From the NCBI GenBank assembly GCA_015487555.1, contig WFPK01000025.1, forward strand, positions 1 to 64,000: a stretch of DNA of 64,000 nt. Direction: 5' to 3'. The position numbers and the translations under genes were made by a program. The notes below the pieces were generated by a model, which saw nothing but the letters and a program-made list of their open reading frames with translations, was not told where the DNA came from and did not search any database. The DNA comes from Phycisphaerales bacterium (GTDB lineage: Bacteria; Planctomycetota; Phycisphaerae; Phycisphaerales; UBA1924). This document shows positions 17,028 through 24,795 of this stretch, one piece after another (positions within the stretch are counted from its first letter, which is position 1; each line of letters starts with the position of its first letter).

Positions 17028-17948
17028 TTACGCATCCGAGAAGTCATACCCCGCGGCATACTCCCCGCTCTTGAGCTTCTGCATACTCCGAAGCACATCA
17101 TTGAGCAACGAACTCGCTCCAAACCGGAACCACTCGGGGCTCAGCCACCCCTCGCCGAGCGTCTCGTTGACCATGCAGAGATAGTGCCAGGATTGCTTAG
17201 CCGTGCGGATCCCGCCAGCGGGTTTCATGCCGATCTTCTTGCCAGTATCTTTATAAGCGTCCCGGATCGCTTCGAGCATCACCAGGGTGACGGGCATCGT
17301 CGCGGCTGGCGAGACCTTGCCGGTGGATGTCTTGATGAAGTCACCTTCACGGATATTGGCGATTGCGATATCGCTGGCTTTGCGCACATGGTCGTAGGTG
17401 ACGAGTTCGCCGGTTTCGAGGATGACTTTCAAATGGGCATCGCCGCAGGCTTGCACCACCGCTCGGATTTCCTCCGCGACGATCTCGTATTTGCCCGACA
17501 AGAACGCCCCGCGATTGATGACCATATCAATCTCGTCAGCCCCATCCCTGACCGCCTGCTCCACATCGCGCACACGAATATCAAGCGGATATTGCCCACT
17601 CGGGAACCCCGTCGCGACCGACGCCACCTTGACCCCGGTGCCCCCGAGCAGTTCCTTGGCGTAGGGCACCATCGAGGGATACACGCACACCGCAGCTACG
17701 GGCCCGAGCCGACGCCCCAAAAACTCCTCGTCCTTTTCCCAAGGGCGAATCGCCTTGATGCACAAACTCCGCACCTTCTCAGGCGAGTCCGAGCCTTCAA
17801 GCGTCGTCAGGTCGATCATCGACGCTGCCAGTTCGAGGGCGCCGAGTTTGGAATCCTTCTTGATCGAGCGCGTGGTGAACGACGCCGCCCGTCGATCGGT
17901 CGCGATGGCATCAACAGTGGGGGAGATTGGAAGCAGTGGATTGGTCAT
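17028..17948 (-). CDS. deoC: deoxyribose-phosphate aldolase
   Basis: Splits 2-deoxyribose-5-phosphate into glyceraldehyde-3-phosphate and acetaldehyde in deoxynucleoside catabolism. The 306-residue protein is the long DERA type. Motifs: AVCVYPSMV, VASVATGFPSGQYPLDIRVR, DEIDMVINRGAFLSGKYEIV, VILETGEL, DFIKTSTGKVSPAATMPVTL with the Schiff-base Lys, and IGMKPAGGIRTAKQ with the second catalytic Lys. The ATG at 17948 is chosen over a GTG at 17957 because a GGAGG lies about 10 bases upstream. It is downstream of, and probably co-transcribed with, the rhodanese-like gene, whose stop ends 5 bp before the deoC start. Confidence 0.95.
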   Translation of the reverse strand: MTNPLLPISPTVDAIATDRRAASFTTRSIKKDSKLGALELAASMIDLTTLEGSDSPEKVRSLCIKAIRPWEKDEEFLGRRLGPVAAVCVYPSMVPYAKELLGGTGVKVASVATGFPSGQYPLDIRVRDVEQAVRDGADEIDMVINRGAFLSGKYEIVAEEIRAVVQACGDAHLKVILETGELVTYDHVRKASDIAIANIREGDFIKTSTGKVSPAATMPVTLVMLEAIRDAYKDTGKKIGMKPAGGIRTAKQSWHYLCMVNETLGEGWLSPEWFRFGASSLLNDVLRSMQKLKSGEYAAGYDFSDA

Positions 17949-17953
17949 CTGGA

Positions 17954-18457
17954 TCACTCGCCTCCCATGTTTGTTTCAGGCTCCGTGATCGGCAACCCGG
18001 TGATCTCCCACTCGACCCATCCGCCCAGATACACCTTGACGCGTTTTTTGGCGAACCCGTTGTACCCCGCTTCGATCATCCGCTTGGCCATCGCATGGGT
18101 GCTGGCCTGCCCGGGGTTTTCGCCATAGAGCACGAGGTTCTTGTACCGCGTGATCGCCGGGTCGGTGCCATAGCGCAGATCAATATCAGGCGTCCGCATA
18201 TTGACCGCCCCGGGGATATGCCCTTGGGCGAATCGCTCAGGTTTGCGTGTGTCGATGAAGAGGGCGGTGTCGTTTTCCTTCTGCTGTTTCTCGTAGAGTT
18301 TCACCGCCTGGGTGAGGTCGATATAGTCGATCTTGCGATCCGAAATATTCGACTTGGCGCATCCGCCGAGCATCAGCACCGCCAGAAAAGCCCCCCCAGC
18401 CACGAGAAAAAGGACAGCTGGAGCATTTCGCGAAAACATGTGCATCTTTTTGACCAT
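17954..18457 (-). CDS. rhodanese-like lipoprotein lacking the catalytic cysteine
   Basis: An envelope protein with a lipoprotein signal (LFLVAGGAFLAVLMLGGCA, Cys in the lipobox) and a rhodanese fold: YIDLTQAVKLYE, ALFIDTRKPERFAQGHIPGA, and the loop LVLYGENPGQASTHAMAKRM, followed by VKVYLGGWVEWE. In active rhodaneses the loop carries a Cys where this protein has Gly-Glu (YGENPG), so sulfur transfer seems unlikely; a binding or structural role is more plausible. The start is uncertain: Met at 18457, 18445 or 18439 would all leave a usable signal sequence. Precedes deoC. Confidence 0.75.
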   Translation of the reverse strand: MVKKMHMFSRNAPAVLFLVAGGAFLAVLMLGGCAKSNISDRKIDYIDLTQAVKLYEKQQKENDTALFIDTRKPERFAQGHIPGAVNMRTPDIDLRYGTDPAITRYKNLVLYGENPGQASTHAMAKRMIEAGYNGFAKKRVKVYLGGWVEWEITGLPITEPETNMGGE

Positions 18458-18537
18458 GAACAACAATAAGCATGTGGAGTGGTGCGTTCTGCTTTGTAAG
18501 CCGATGAACATGGCAGAATCCTTGGCAGCCAAAGGAA

Positions 18538-18581
18538 GATCAAGACACGATCAAGACACGATCAAGACATGATCAAGACAA
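18538..18581. repeat. 11-bp tandem repeat, four copies
   Basis: The unit GATCAAGACAC occurs four times in a row, with the last base or two varying in copies 3 and 4 (GATCAAGACAT, GATCAAGACAA). It lies in the short divergent gap just upstream of the GTG start at 18597. Copy number may vary between strains, and it could affect spacing of the promoter there. Confidence 0.85.
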
Positions 18582-18596
18582 GACGGAGCCCCATCA

Positions 18597-19418
18597 GTGC
18601 CGATCTGTGCAAAACAACTCAGCTTTTCGACCCTCCTGACAACCAGTGCGCTCTTCTTGGGATCGGCCCAGGCGGCCAAGGCGGGCGAGCGTCTCACACT
18701 CTCCGCAACGACCTCATTGAGCGAGATTCACCCCGGCGATGAAGGAATCCTCGCGATCACCATCGAGATCGAAGAGGGCTGGCACACCTATTGGCCCGGC
18801 GTGTCGGACTCGGGGGTCGGGTTCAAGCTCGATATCGACACCTCCGATGCGATCACCCTCGACGATCCGATCTGGCCCACCCCCAAGCGATACCTTCAGC
18901 CCGGCGACATCCTCGATTTCATCTACGAAGATGCGGTGACCATCCTCGTCCCCTTCCAGGTCGATGACGATGCCTCCGCAGGCGATCTGCTGCTCTTCGA
19001 TATCAACGCGGACTATCTGGTCTGCGAAGAAGTCTGCCTCCCCGAAAGTGCCAGCACCTCGGCAAGCATCACGGTGGTTGATGCCCAGAGCACCAAGTCC
19101 CCAGCCGCATCGCATGACGCAATCCGTGCACTCTACGATGCCAGGCCTCAAGTCTTTGATCCCAAAGCCGAGCATGTGCGTGTGCAGTGGATCGCCTACC
19201 GCGCTGCCATCATGTTCCGCGACGCCACCAAGATCGAGTTCTTCCCATCCGCAGAGTGCACCGAGCTGGCCGACCCAATCACCAGCACCCTGACCGAGAA
19301 TAACCGACTCATCCTCAAGTTCGCCACGAGCGAAAACAAAGTCCTCGCCGGGCGCATCCGCTCCTACGAACGCACAGGCCCGGTCGATTACGACATCCGC
19401 ATCACCCCGCCGGACTAA
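18597..19418 (+). CDS. exported DsbD N-terminal-domain-like (DsbD-alpha) protein
   Basis: A 273-residue exported protein with a signal peptide (LSFSTLLTTSALFLGSAQAA). The domain matches the immunoglobulin-like alpha domain of DsbD: EIEEGWHTYWPGVSDSGVGF, PTPKRYLQPGDILDFIYEDA, and the redox loop DYLVCEEVCLPESAS, whose two cysteines (CxxxC) would exchange electrons with a DsbD-type membrane reductase. The membrane and thioredoxin parts of DsbD are absent from the gene. It starts with GTG at 18597, after a weak GGAG. The next gene, a thioredoxin-fold protein 24 bp downstream, suggests a shared envelope redox role. Confidence 0.82.
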   Translation: MPICAKQLSFSTLLTTSALFLGSAQAAKAGERLTLSATTSLSEIHPGDEGILAITIEIEEGWHTYWPGVSDSGVGFKLDIDTSDAITLDDPIWPTPKRYLQPGDILDFIYEDAVTILVPFQVDDDASAGDLLLFDINADYLVCEEVCLPESASTSASITVVDAQSTKSPAASHDAIRALYDARPQVFDPKAEHVRVQWIAYRAAIMFRDATKIEFFPSAECTELADPITSTLTENNRLILKFATSENKVLAGRIRSYERTGPVDYDIRITPPD

Positions 19419-19442
19419 CTTCTTTCGAGAAAGAAAGCCGCT

Positions 19443-20099
19443 ATGAACAGAGCCGCCATGAACACAAGAACACGCTTGGTTGGAGTCCTCGCACTGATCG
19501 GGCTCGGCATCGCCATGCTCGGCGCGGGGAATGTCGCCCAGGCCCCCAAAGCCCAAGCCCCCAAAGCCCAGATTGGACAACCCGCGCCCGATTTCACCCT
19601 CACCGATCTCGATGGCAACGAGCACACGCTTTCTCAGTACAGTGCCAAGGGGCAGATTGTGGTGCTCGAATGGTTCTCGCCGTTGTGTCCGTTCGTGAAA
19701 AAGCACTACCGCGAAGACACCGGCACGATGCTGGCGATCGAGCAGGATTTCAAGGATGAATCGGTCGTCTGGCTCCGCATCAACTCGTCGCGGGCTTCGC
19801 ACCGGGCTGCCGATCTCGACCTCAACAAACAGACCGCAGAAAAATGGAGCATCACCTCGCCGATTTTGTTGGATCCACAGGGCACCATCGGGCGTACATA
19901 TAAGGCCAAGCGCACCCCCGAGATGTACATCATCGACGCCCAAGGCGTGCTCGTCTACCACGGCGCGATCGACAACCGTTCCGATGCGCAAAGCCCAGGC
20001 GAGATCAACTATGTCCGCAACGGGCTCGATGAGCTCATCGCAGGCAAAGAACTCTCCAAACCCACCACCAAAGCCTACGGGTGCACCATCAAATATTAG
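19443..20099 (+). CDS. exported thioredoxin-fold redoxin (AhpC/TSA-like)
   Basis: A 218-residue protein with an N-terminal signal or anchor (LVGVLALIGLGIAMLGAGNV), a duplicated APKAQAPKAQ linker, and a redoxin domain: IGQPAPDFTLTDLDGNEHTL, VVLEWFSPLCPFVKKHY, NSSRASHRAADLDLNKQTA, TPEMYIIDAQGVLVYHGAID and a final Gly-Cys-x-Ile-Lys-Tyr. The CPFVKKHY site replaces the usual CxxC, so it has one resolving-free cysteine, as in the redoxin subgroup that often shows this motif. Probably acts in the periplasm with the upstream DsbD-alpha-like protein. A good terminator follows at 20134. Confidence 0.83.
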   Translation: MNRAAMNTRTRLVGVLALIGLGIAMLGAGNVAQAPKAQAPKAQIGQPAPDFTLTDLDGNEHTLSQYSAKGQIVVLEWFSPLCPFVKKHYREDTGTMLAIEQDFKDESVVWLRINSSRASHRAADLDLNKQTAEKWSITSPILLDPQGTIGRTYKAKRTPEMYIIDAQGVLVYHGAIDNRSDAQSPGEINYVRNGLDELIAGKELSKPTTKAYGCTIKY

Positions 20100-20133
20100 C
20101 GTTTTTCAAAGTGAATCCATCCGACTCCTCTTC

Positions 20134-20174
20134 AGGCACGCCCGCACACATCCCCCGGGCGTGCCTGTTCTTTC
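20134..20174 (+). terminator. rho-independent terminator after the redoxin gene
   Basis: An exact 11-bp stem, AGGCACGCCCG at 20134-20144 and CGGGCGTGCCT at 20156-20166, with an 11-base loop, is followed by GTTCTTTCT. It lies 35 bp after the stop codon of the redoxin gene and 110 bp before the site-2 protease gene. Confidence 0.75.
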
Positions 20175-20282
20175 TGCCCAGGTGGGACATCGGGCGAGGG
20201 CATCGGGCATTTGAGCCGATAGACTTCCATAGAGCAAGTCGGCCCAAGGCCAGAACCCACGACCACCGCTTCGGAGCATTGC

Positions 20283-22460
20283 ATGTTTGATCTTCTTCCA
20301 GGACCATTGGGCACCTTCGCCAACTTCCTTGTCATCGCGCTGGGATTCGGGTCCATCATCTTCATCCACGAGCTGGGTCACTTTGTCGCAGCCAAATGGG
20401 CCGGCATCCGGGTCCTGGCCTTCTCGATCGGGTTCGGCAATGTCCTCGTCTCCTACCGCAAAGGGATCGGGTTTCGCCGAGGCTCATCCGATGCCGAGTA
20501 CCGCAAGCTCGTCTATGGCTCAGGTGCATCCGACGGGCCCGACGAATCCGACAAATCCAATCATCGCCCAGAGATCAGCCCCACCGAATACCGCCTCTCG
20601 ATGCTCCCGCTGGGCGGGTATGTCAAGATGCTCGGACAAGAAGACCTCAACCCCGATGCCACCTCCCAAGCTCCCGATTCCTACCAGAACTGCCCGGTGG
20701 GCAAACGGATGGTGGTGATCTCGGCGGGTGTGGTCATGAACATGGTCATGGCAGCTGTCCTGTTCATCATCGTGTTCATGGCCGGTCTGCAATCACTCCC
20801 CGCAGAGGTCGGGTTTGTCAGCGCAGGCTCGCCCGCAGCCAAAGCCGTCGCGATCAACCACCCCGAGATCACCCCCGGGCTCCAACGCGGCGATCAGATT
20901 ATCTCGATCAACAACAAAGCCGTCTACTCCTTTGAAGACATCCTCCCCGAAATCGCCATGGCATCCAAGGATGCCCACGCCCAAATCCTCGTCGAGCGCC
21001 CCGGTATCGAAGACCCGATCGCGTTCGAGACCATCCCGACCAAGAGCGAGCTCAACGGGCTCTTGGAAATCGGCATCTCGCCTGCGATCAGCGCAACACT
21101 CAAATCGGTCAGTACCCCCGCCGAGCGTCGGCTTTGGGAGATGTCAAGCCGAGAGTATGGCATGGATGGGCTCGAACCCGGCGACCGATTCGTCAGCGTC
21201 AACGGCCACCCCATCACCTCGCCTTTCGATGTGCTCGACGCTGCCAAGGCCGATCCGGGTCAACCCGTCACCATCGAGATTCAACGCGGCAGCGAGCATT
21301 TCGAGCACACCATCGAACAAGTCCCCGCGTTGCAGGTCGATCTTGTTGAAGTCGGCGAGCAGGTCCAGGCGGTCCGCCATATCCTGGGTTTGACCGGCGT
21401 GATGATGGTCAATCCATACGCAGCTCAAGAAGACACCAAGCAAGGCTTGCAACCCGGCGATATCTTCGTCCGCATCGCCACGGTCGAGTATCCTTCAATC
21501 GGCGAAGGGATCACCGCCATCCGTGCGCACAAAGGGCAATCACTGGACCTGGTCGTGCTGCGTGAGAATCAGCGCGTCAAACTGACCGTCGAAGTGACCC
21601 CAGCGGGCACCATCGGGTTCTACCAGGCGATGAGCACGACCCACACCAACCTCGTCTCCAAACCCGCTAGGTTCGTTCGTCCGATCGAAGCTGACGAAAA
21701 TGACGATGGTGAGCAAACCCATCTCGTCTCACCACCCGCTGCCGACCTGATCGAATACCCCGGCTCGCGCATCATCGCGGTGGGGGACTCCCCGATCACC
21801 ACCCTGCGCGATGTGCCCAATGCGATCTTGCGCACAATCGACCAGGCAGACCAGGCTAGTGACAAAGAAACCTTCACCATCCCCATCACACTCGAGCTCC
21901 CGCTCCCCATCCAGCCCGATGGCTCAATCCCGACGACCACCGCCCAACTCACCATCGACCAGACTCAGCTCCAGATGATCCGCGAACTGGGCTCGACACT
22001 CCCCGGCGATATCGCGATGGTCAACATGTTCGAATATGCCCAGATCATCGTCAAAGCCGACGGGCCGATTGATGCGATCTCCCGGGGGATGAGCAAGTCC
22101 CGCCGAGTGATGATCCAGACCTACATCACCTTCCTGCGCCTCTTTGAAGGCTCGGTCAAGGTCGAGCACCTCAAAGGCCCCGTCGGGATCGCCCACATCG
22201 GCACCCAGCTCGCATCCCAAGGGTGGGTCTGGGTCTTGTTTTTCATGGCCCTGATCTCGGTGAACCTCGCGGTCATCAACTTCCTCCCTCTGCCCATCGT
22301 CGATGGCGGGCAGTTCCTGATGCTCGTCTACGAATGGATCCGAGGCAAACCCGTCCCGATCGTCGTCCAGAACATCGCCACGATGGCAGGGCTGTTGATG
22401 ATCGGCACCATCTTCCTCTATGTCACCTTCAACGATGTCAAAGCGCTCTTTGGGCTCTGA
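20283..22460 (+). CDS. rseP: RseP-like site-2 membrane zinc protease with multiple PDZ domains
   Basis: Intramembrane metalloprotease of the RseP/S2P family, which cleaves anti-sigma factors or signal-peptide remnants in the membrane. The zinc site HELGH is in FIHELGHFVAAKWAG near residue 32; the conserved LPLGGYVKMLGQED follows, and the second zinc-ligand motif is FLPLPIVDGGQFLML near residue 660. At 725 residues it is much longer than E. coli RseP (about 450). The middle holds three clear PDZ-like units (around LQRGDQIISINNKAV, LEPGDRFVSVNGHPI and LQPGDIFVRIATVEY) and a fourth partial one near SRIIAVGDSPI. Gene order with the hydrolase downstream (16-bp gap) suggests co-transcription. Confidence 0.92.
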   Translation: MFDLLPGPLGTFANFLVIALGFGSIIFIHELGHFVAAKWAGIRVLAFSIGFGNVLVSYRKGIGFRRGSSDAEYRKLVYGSGASDGPDESDKSNHRPEISPTEYRLSMLPLGGYVKMLGQEDLNPDATSQAPDSYQNCPVGKRMVVISAGVVMNMVMAAVLFIIVFMAGLQSLPAEVGFVSAGSPAAKAVAINHPEITPGLQRGDQIISINNKAVYSFEDILPEIAMASKDAHAQILVERPGIEDPIAFETIPTKSELNGLLEIGISPAISATLKSVSTPAERRLWEMSSREYGMDGLEPGDRFVSVNGHPITSPFDVLDAAKADPGQPVTIEIQRGSEHFEHTIEQVPALQVDLVEVGEQVQAVRHILGLTGVMMVNPYAAQEDTKQGLQPGDIFVRIATVEYPSIGEGITAIRAHKGQSLDLVVLRENQRVKLTVEVTPAGTIGFYQAMSTTHTNLVSKPARFVRPIEADENDDGEQTHLVSPPAADLIEYPGSRIIAVGDSPITTLRDVPNAILRTIDQADQASDKETFTIPITLELPLPIQPDGSIPTTTAQLTIDQTQLQMIRELGSTLPGDIAMVNMFEYAQIIVKADGPIDAISRGMSKSRRVMIQTYITFLRLFEGSVKVEHLKGPVGIAHIGTQLASQGWVWVLFFMALISVNLAVINFLPLPIVDGGQFLMLVYEWIRGKPVPIVVQNIATMAGLLMIGTIFLYVTFNDVKALFGL

Positions 22461-22476
22461 TGGAAGGGCGTGATCC

Positions 22477-23430
22477 ATGCACCCACTGATCGGGTTGATC
22501 CAGCTCTTGGGCATCGGGTTCGGGTTGTATCTTGCCCTGCTGATCCTCTACACCATGTGGGGGTTGACCCATCCGCGCCGACAGACCTACGCCTGGGCGA
22601 TCTGTCGAAACCTCCCCGGCGATCCTTCCGAACTCGATGAACCAATCCCCTTTGAAGAACGCATCGTCCAGGGAGACCAAGCCGACCAGGGCGAGCTGCA
22701 CCTCTGGGTCTTGCAAGGCAAGAACCCCCAAGGTCCGCGCATCGTGATGACCCATGGCTGGGGATCGAGCCGAATCGGTGGACTCAAACGCATTGCCCCA
22801 TTGCTCGAACACGCATCGCAGATCGTCCTCTGGGACCTCCCCGGGCACGGCGACTCGGCAGGAAAGGTGCATCTGGGATCAACAGAACACACCGATCTTG
22901 CGCGCATCCTCGAATCACTCGAAGACGAAACACCAACGATTTTTTACGGCTGGTCGATGGGCGCGGGGGTCTCGCTGGCGTTGGCCAAAGCGTTTGGAGA
23001 TCAGTATCCGATCGTGGGGCTCATCTGCGAATCGCCTTATATCCATGCTCAGACCCCCGCCCGCAATGTCATCCGTCTGCGAGGCATCCCGTATCGGTTG
23101 AATCTCACACCCGCGATCTGGTTGCTGGGAATCTGCTTTGGGCTTGGCCCATCTTGGCGCGGGTTCGCCCGCGATGAACTCGCCAAATCCATCGAGCTCC
23201 CGATCCTGATCCTCCACGGCGACGCCGACCCCGTCTGCCCGATCGACGACGCCCGGCGCATCGCTGCATGCGCCCCCAACGCCACACTCGTCCCCATCGC
23301 AGGCGGCGGGCACAACAACCTCTGGACGGACCCGGTGTATGCCCACCAGATGAGCCAGGCGATCGAATCATTTCTGGCCGAGTGTTCGGTCAGTCCGCCA
23401 TCGCAAACCGGATCGCCTGCTCGGCCATGA
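22477..23430 (+). CDS. membrane-anchored alpha/beta hydrolase
   Basis: A 317-residue hydrolase with an N-terminal membrane helix (IQLLGIGFGLYLALLILYTM). The alpha/beta fold shows the oxyanion region MTHGWGSS, DLPGHGDS, the nucleophile elbow GWSMGAG (Ser), the acid in LHGDADPVCP (Asp) and the base in IAGGGHNN (His). It resembles acyl-peptidase-like or lysophospholipase-like hydrolases, with no clear substrate. It follows the site-2 protease closely, and its 3' end overlaps the convergent racemase gene by 41 bp. Confidence 0.85.
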   Translation: MHPLIGLIQLLGIGFGLYLALLILYTMWGLTHPRRQTYAWAICRNLPGDPSELDEPIPFEERIVQGDQADQGELHLWVLQGKNPQGPRIVMTHGWGSSRIGGLKRIAPLLEHASQIVLWDLPGHGDSAGKVHLGSTEHTDLARILESLEDETPTIFYGWSMGAGVSLALAKAFGDQYPIVGLICESPYIHAQTPARNVIRLRGIPYRLNLTPAIWLLGICFGLGPSWRGFARDELAKSIELPILILHGDADPVCPIDDARRIAACAPNATLVPIAGGGHNNLWTDPVYAHQMSQAIESFLAECSVSPPSQTGSPARP

Positions 23431-24082
23431 TGTCGCTGGCGTTGTAGATCGGCAGGTCGCAGTTGTCGGGGGTGACCATCAGGGGGGCTTCGGAGCATCC
23501 GAGGATCACCCCTTCGCATCCCTTGGCGCCGAGCCGACCGATCACATCGAGAATCAACTGGCGCGATTCTTCGCGGACGATCCCGAAGACCAGCTCATCG
23601 AAGATGATCCGATCGAGCATCGCCGAGTCATCTTCGTCGGGGCGGACAAGCTTGATGCCCTTGACTCCAAGGTCGGTCTGGTAGGCCGAGCCCGAGGTGA
23701 CATATTTGGTGCCGATGACGCCGATAACGGTACGGCTGTCGGCTTCGATCCGATCGGCGACGGCACTGGTCATTTTGAGCCAGGGGATCGGGCACGAGAC
23801 CTCGGCGAGTTGCACCGCGTGCTGGACAGCGTTGTCGGGGGTGAAGCAGAACTCGGCGCCGATCGAAGCGAGTCGCTCCGCCGAGTCGCGCATGAGCACC
23901 GCGACCTGCCTCCAGTCATCGCGCCGGACCGCATCGACATACTGGGCAAGGGGGATGTTGTGGACACACACCGCCGGGTGCATATGGGGCTCGAGGTTGA
24001 CCGCTGCGTGGCGAAAAAGCTGTTGATAACACAGCGATGCCCCTTCAGGACTCACGCCCACAATCCCGATCTGTTTGGTCAT
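23390..24082 (-). CDS. aspartate/glutamate racemase family protein with altered first catalytic site
   Basis: A 230-residue protein of the Asp/Glu racemase superfamily, beginning MTKQIGIVGVSPEGASLCYQ at 24082; an upstream extension lacks family character. The second catalytic motif is intact (GVILGCSEAPLMV). The first, usually PCNTAH or TNTMH, reads CFTPDNAVQH, so an Asp stands where the Cys or Thr is expected. The protein may be a racemase with one cysteine, or have changed chemistry. No pathway neighbours. Confidence 0.8.
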   Translation of the reverse strand: MTKQIGIVGVSPEGASLCYQQLFRHAAVNLEPHMHPAVCVHNIPLAQYVDAVRRDDWRQVAVLMRDSAERLASIGAEFCFTPDNAVQHAVQLAEVSCPIPWLKMTSAVADRIEADSRTVIGVIGTKYVTSGSAYQTDLGVKGIKLVRPDEDDSAMLDRIIFDELVFGIVREESRQLILDVIGRLGAKGCEGVILGCSEAPLMVTPDNCDLPIYNASDIMAEQAIRFAMAD

Positions 24083-24213
24083 ATCCGATCGCCTTTCTAG
24101 CACCCCATCGAGTTTCTGGGAGGATTCCCGATACTCCATCGTCCACGATCCTGGCCTATTCGTCAAACGCGAACACCAAAAACGCACCAATCTCGTCTAC
24201 ACTCACCCATTCT

Positions 24214-24753
24214 ATGGCCAACACTCCACAATCCAACCCATTTGCCCTCTTTGATCTACCACCCAGGTTCGATCTCGATGCAACAGATATCGAACGGTCC
24301 TATCTGTCCAAGCTCGCCTTGGCACACCCGGATATGGGTGATGGTGATGCCCAAGGGCCCGATGCAGCCGAGCTCAATCGGGCGCGGGCGACTTTGCTCG
24401 ATGGGGAGCAACGGGCCATCGCCTTGCTCGAAGTGCTCGGCGGGCCCAGCGCCTCAGCGTGCAAAGACCTCCCCGATGGGTTCTTGATGGAGATGATGAC
24501 CCGTCGCCAGGAGATCGAAGAGGAGATTGCCAAGGCGGGCGATCAATCGCGCACCCGATGGGAAGCATGGGCACGCGATGAACGCGCTCAATATGCGCAC
24601 CAAGTCGGCGAGCGTTTCGCAGCACTCGGGGAGGCTCCGAATTCTGAAAAACTTGTCGAAATCCGCGTGCTGCTCAATGCCTGGCGGTATATCGAGCGAC
24701 TGATCGAACAACTCGATCCCGAATATGATCCTGCACAGGCAGATTTCCGATAA
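24214..24753 (+). CDS. hscB: Fe-S cluster assembly co-chaperone HscB-like J protein
   Basis: A 179-residue protein starting MANTPQSNPFALFDLPPRFD. It has an HscB-type J domain (FALFDLPPRFDLDATDIERS, then ALAHPDMGDGD with the HPD tripeptide) and a C-terminal helical domain (AIALLEVLGGPSASACKDLP, GFLMEMMTRRQEIEEEI, VLLNAWRYIERLIEQLDP) that binds the scaffold IscU in known members. It should hand IscU to a specialised Hsp70 (HscA) or DnaK. No isc genes adjoin it in this window. Confidence 0.88.
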   Translation: MANTPQSNPFALFDLPPRFDLDATDIERSYLSKLALAHPDMGDGDAQGPDAAELNRARATLLDGEQRAIALLEVLGGPSASACKDLPDGFLMEMMTRRQEIEEEIAKAGDQSRTRWEAWARDERAQYAHQVGERFAALGEAPNSEKLVEIRVLLNAWRYIERLIEQLDPEYDPAQADFR

Positions 24754-24795
24754 AAGGATCGTGAGGAGCAATCGGGATCGCCCCGAAACTGGTTT

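Noticed and set aside
10856-17948. Bacterial microcompartment locus suggested by aldehyde dehydrogenase and deoC
   Set aside because: No shell-protein genes are seen anywhere in the window.
18714-19991. 425-residue minus-strand open frame across the DsbD-alpha-like and redoxin genes
   Set aside because: It spans two well-supported genes on the other strand and has no recognisable motif.
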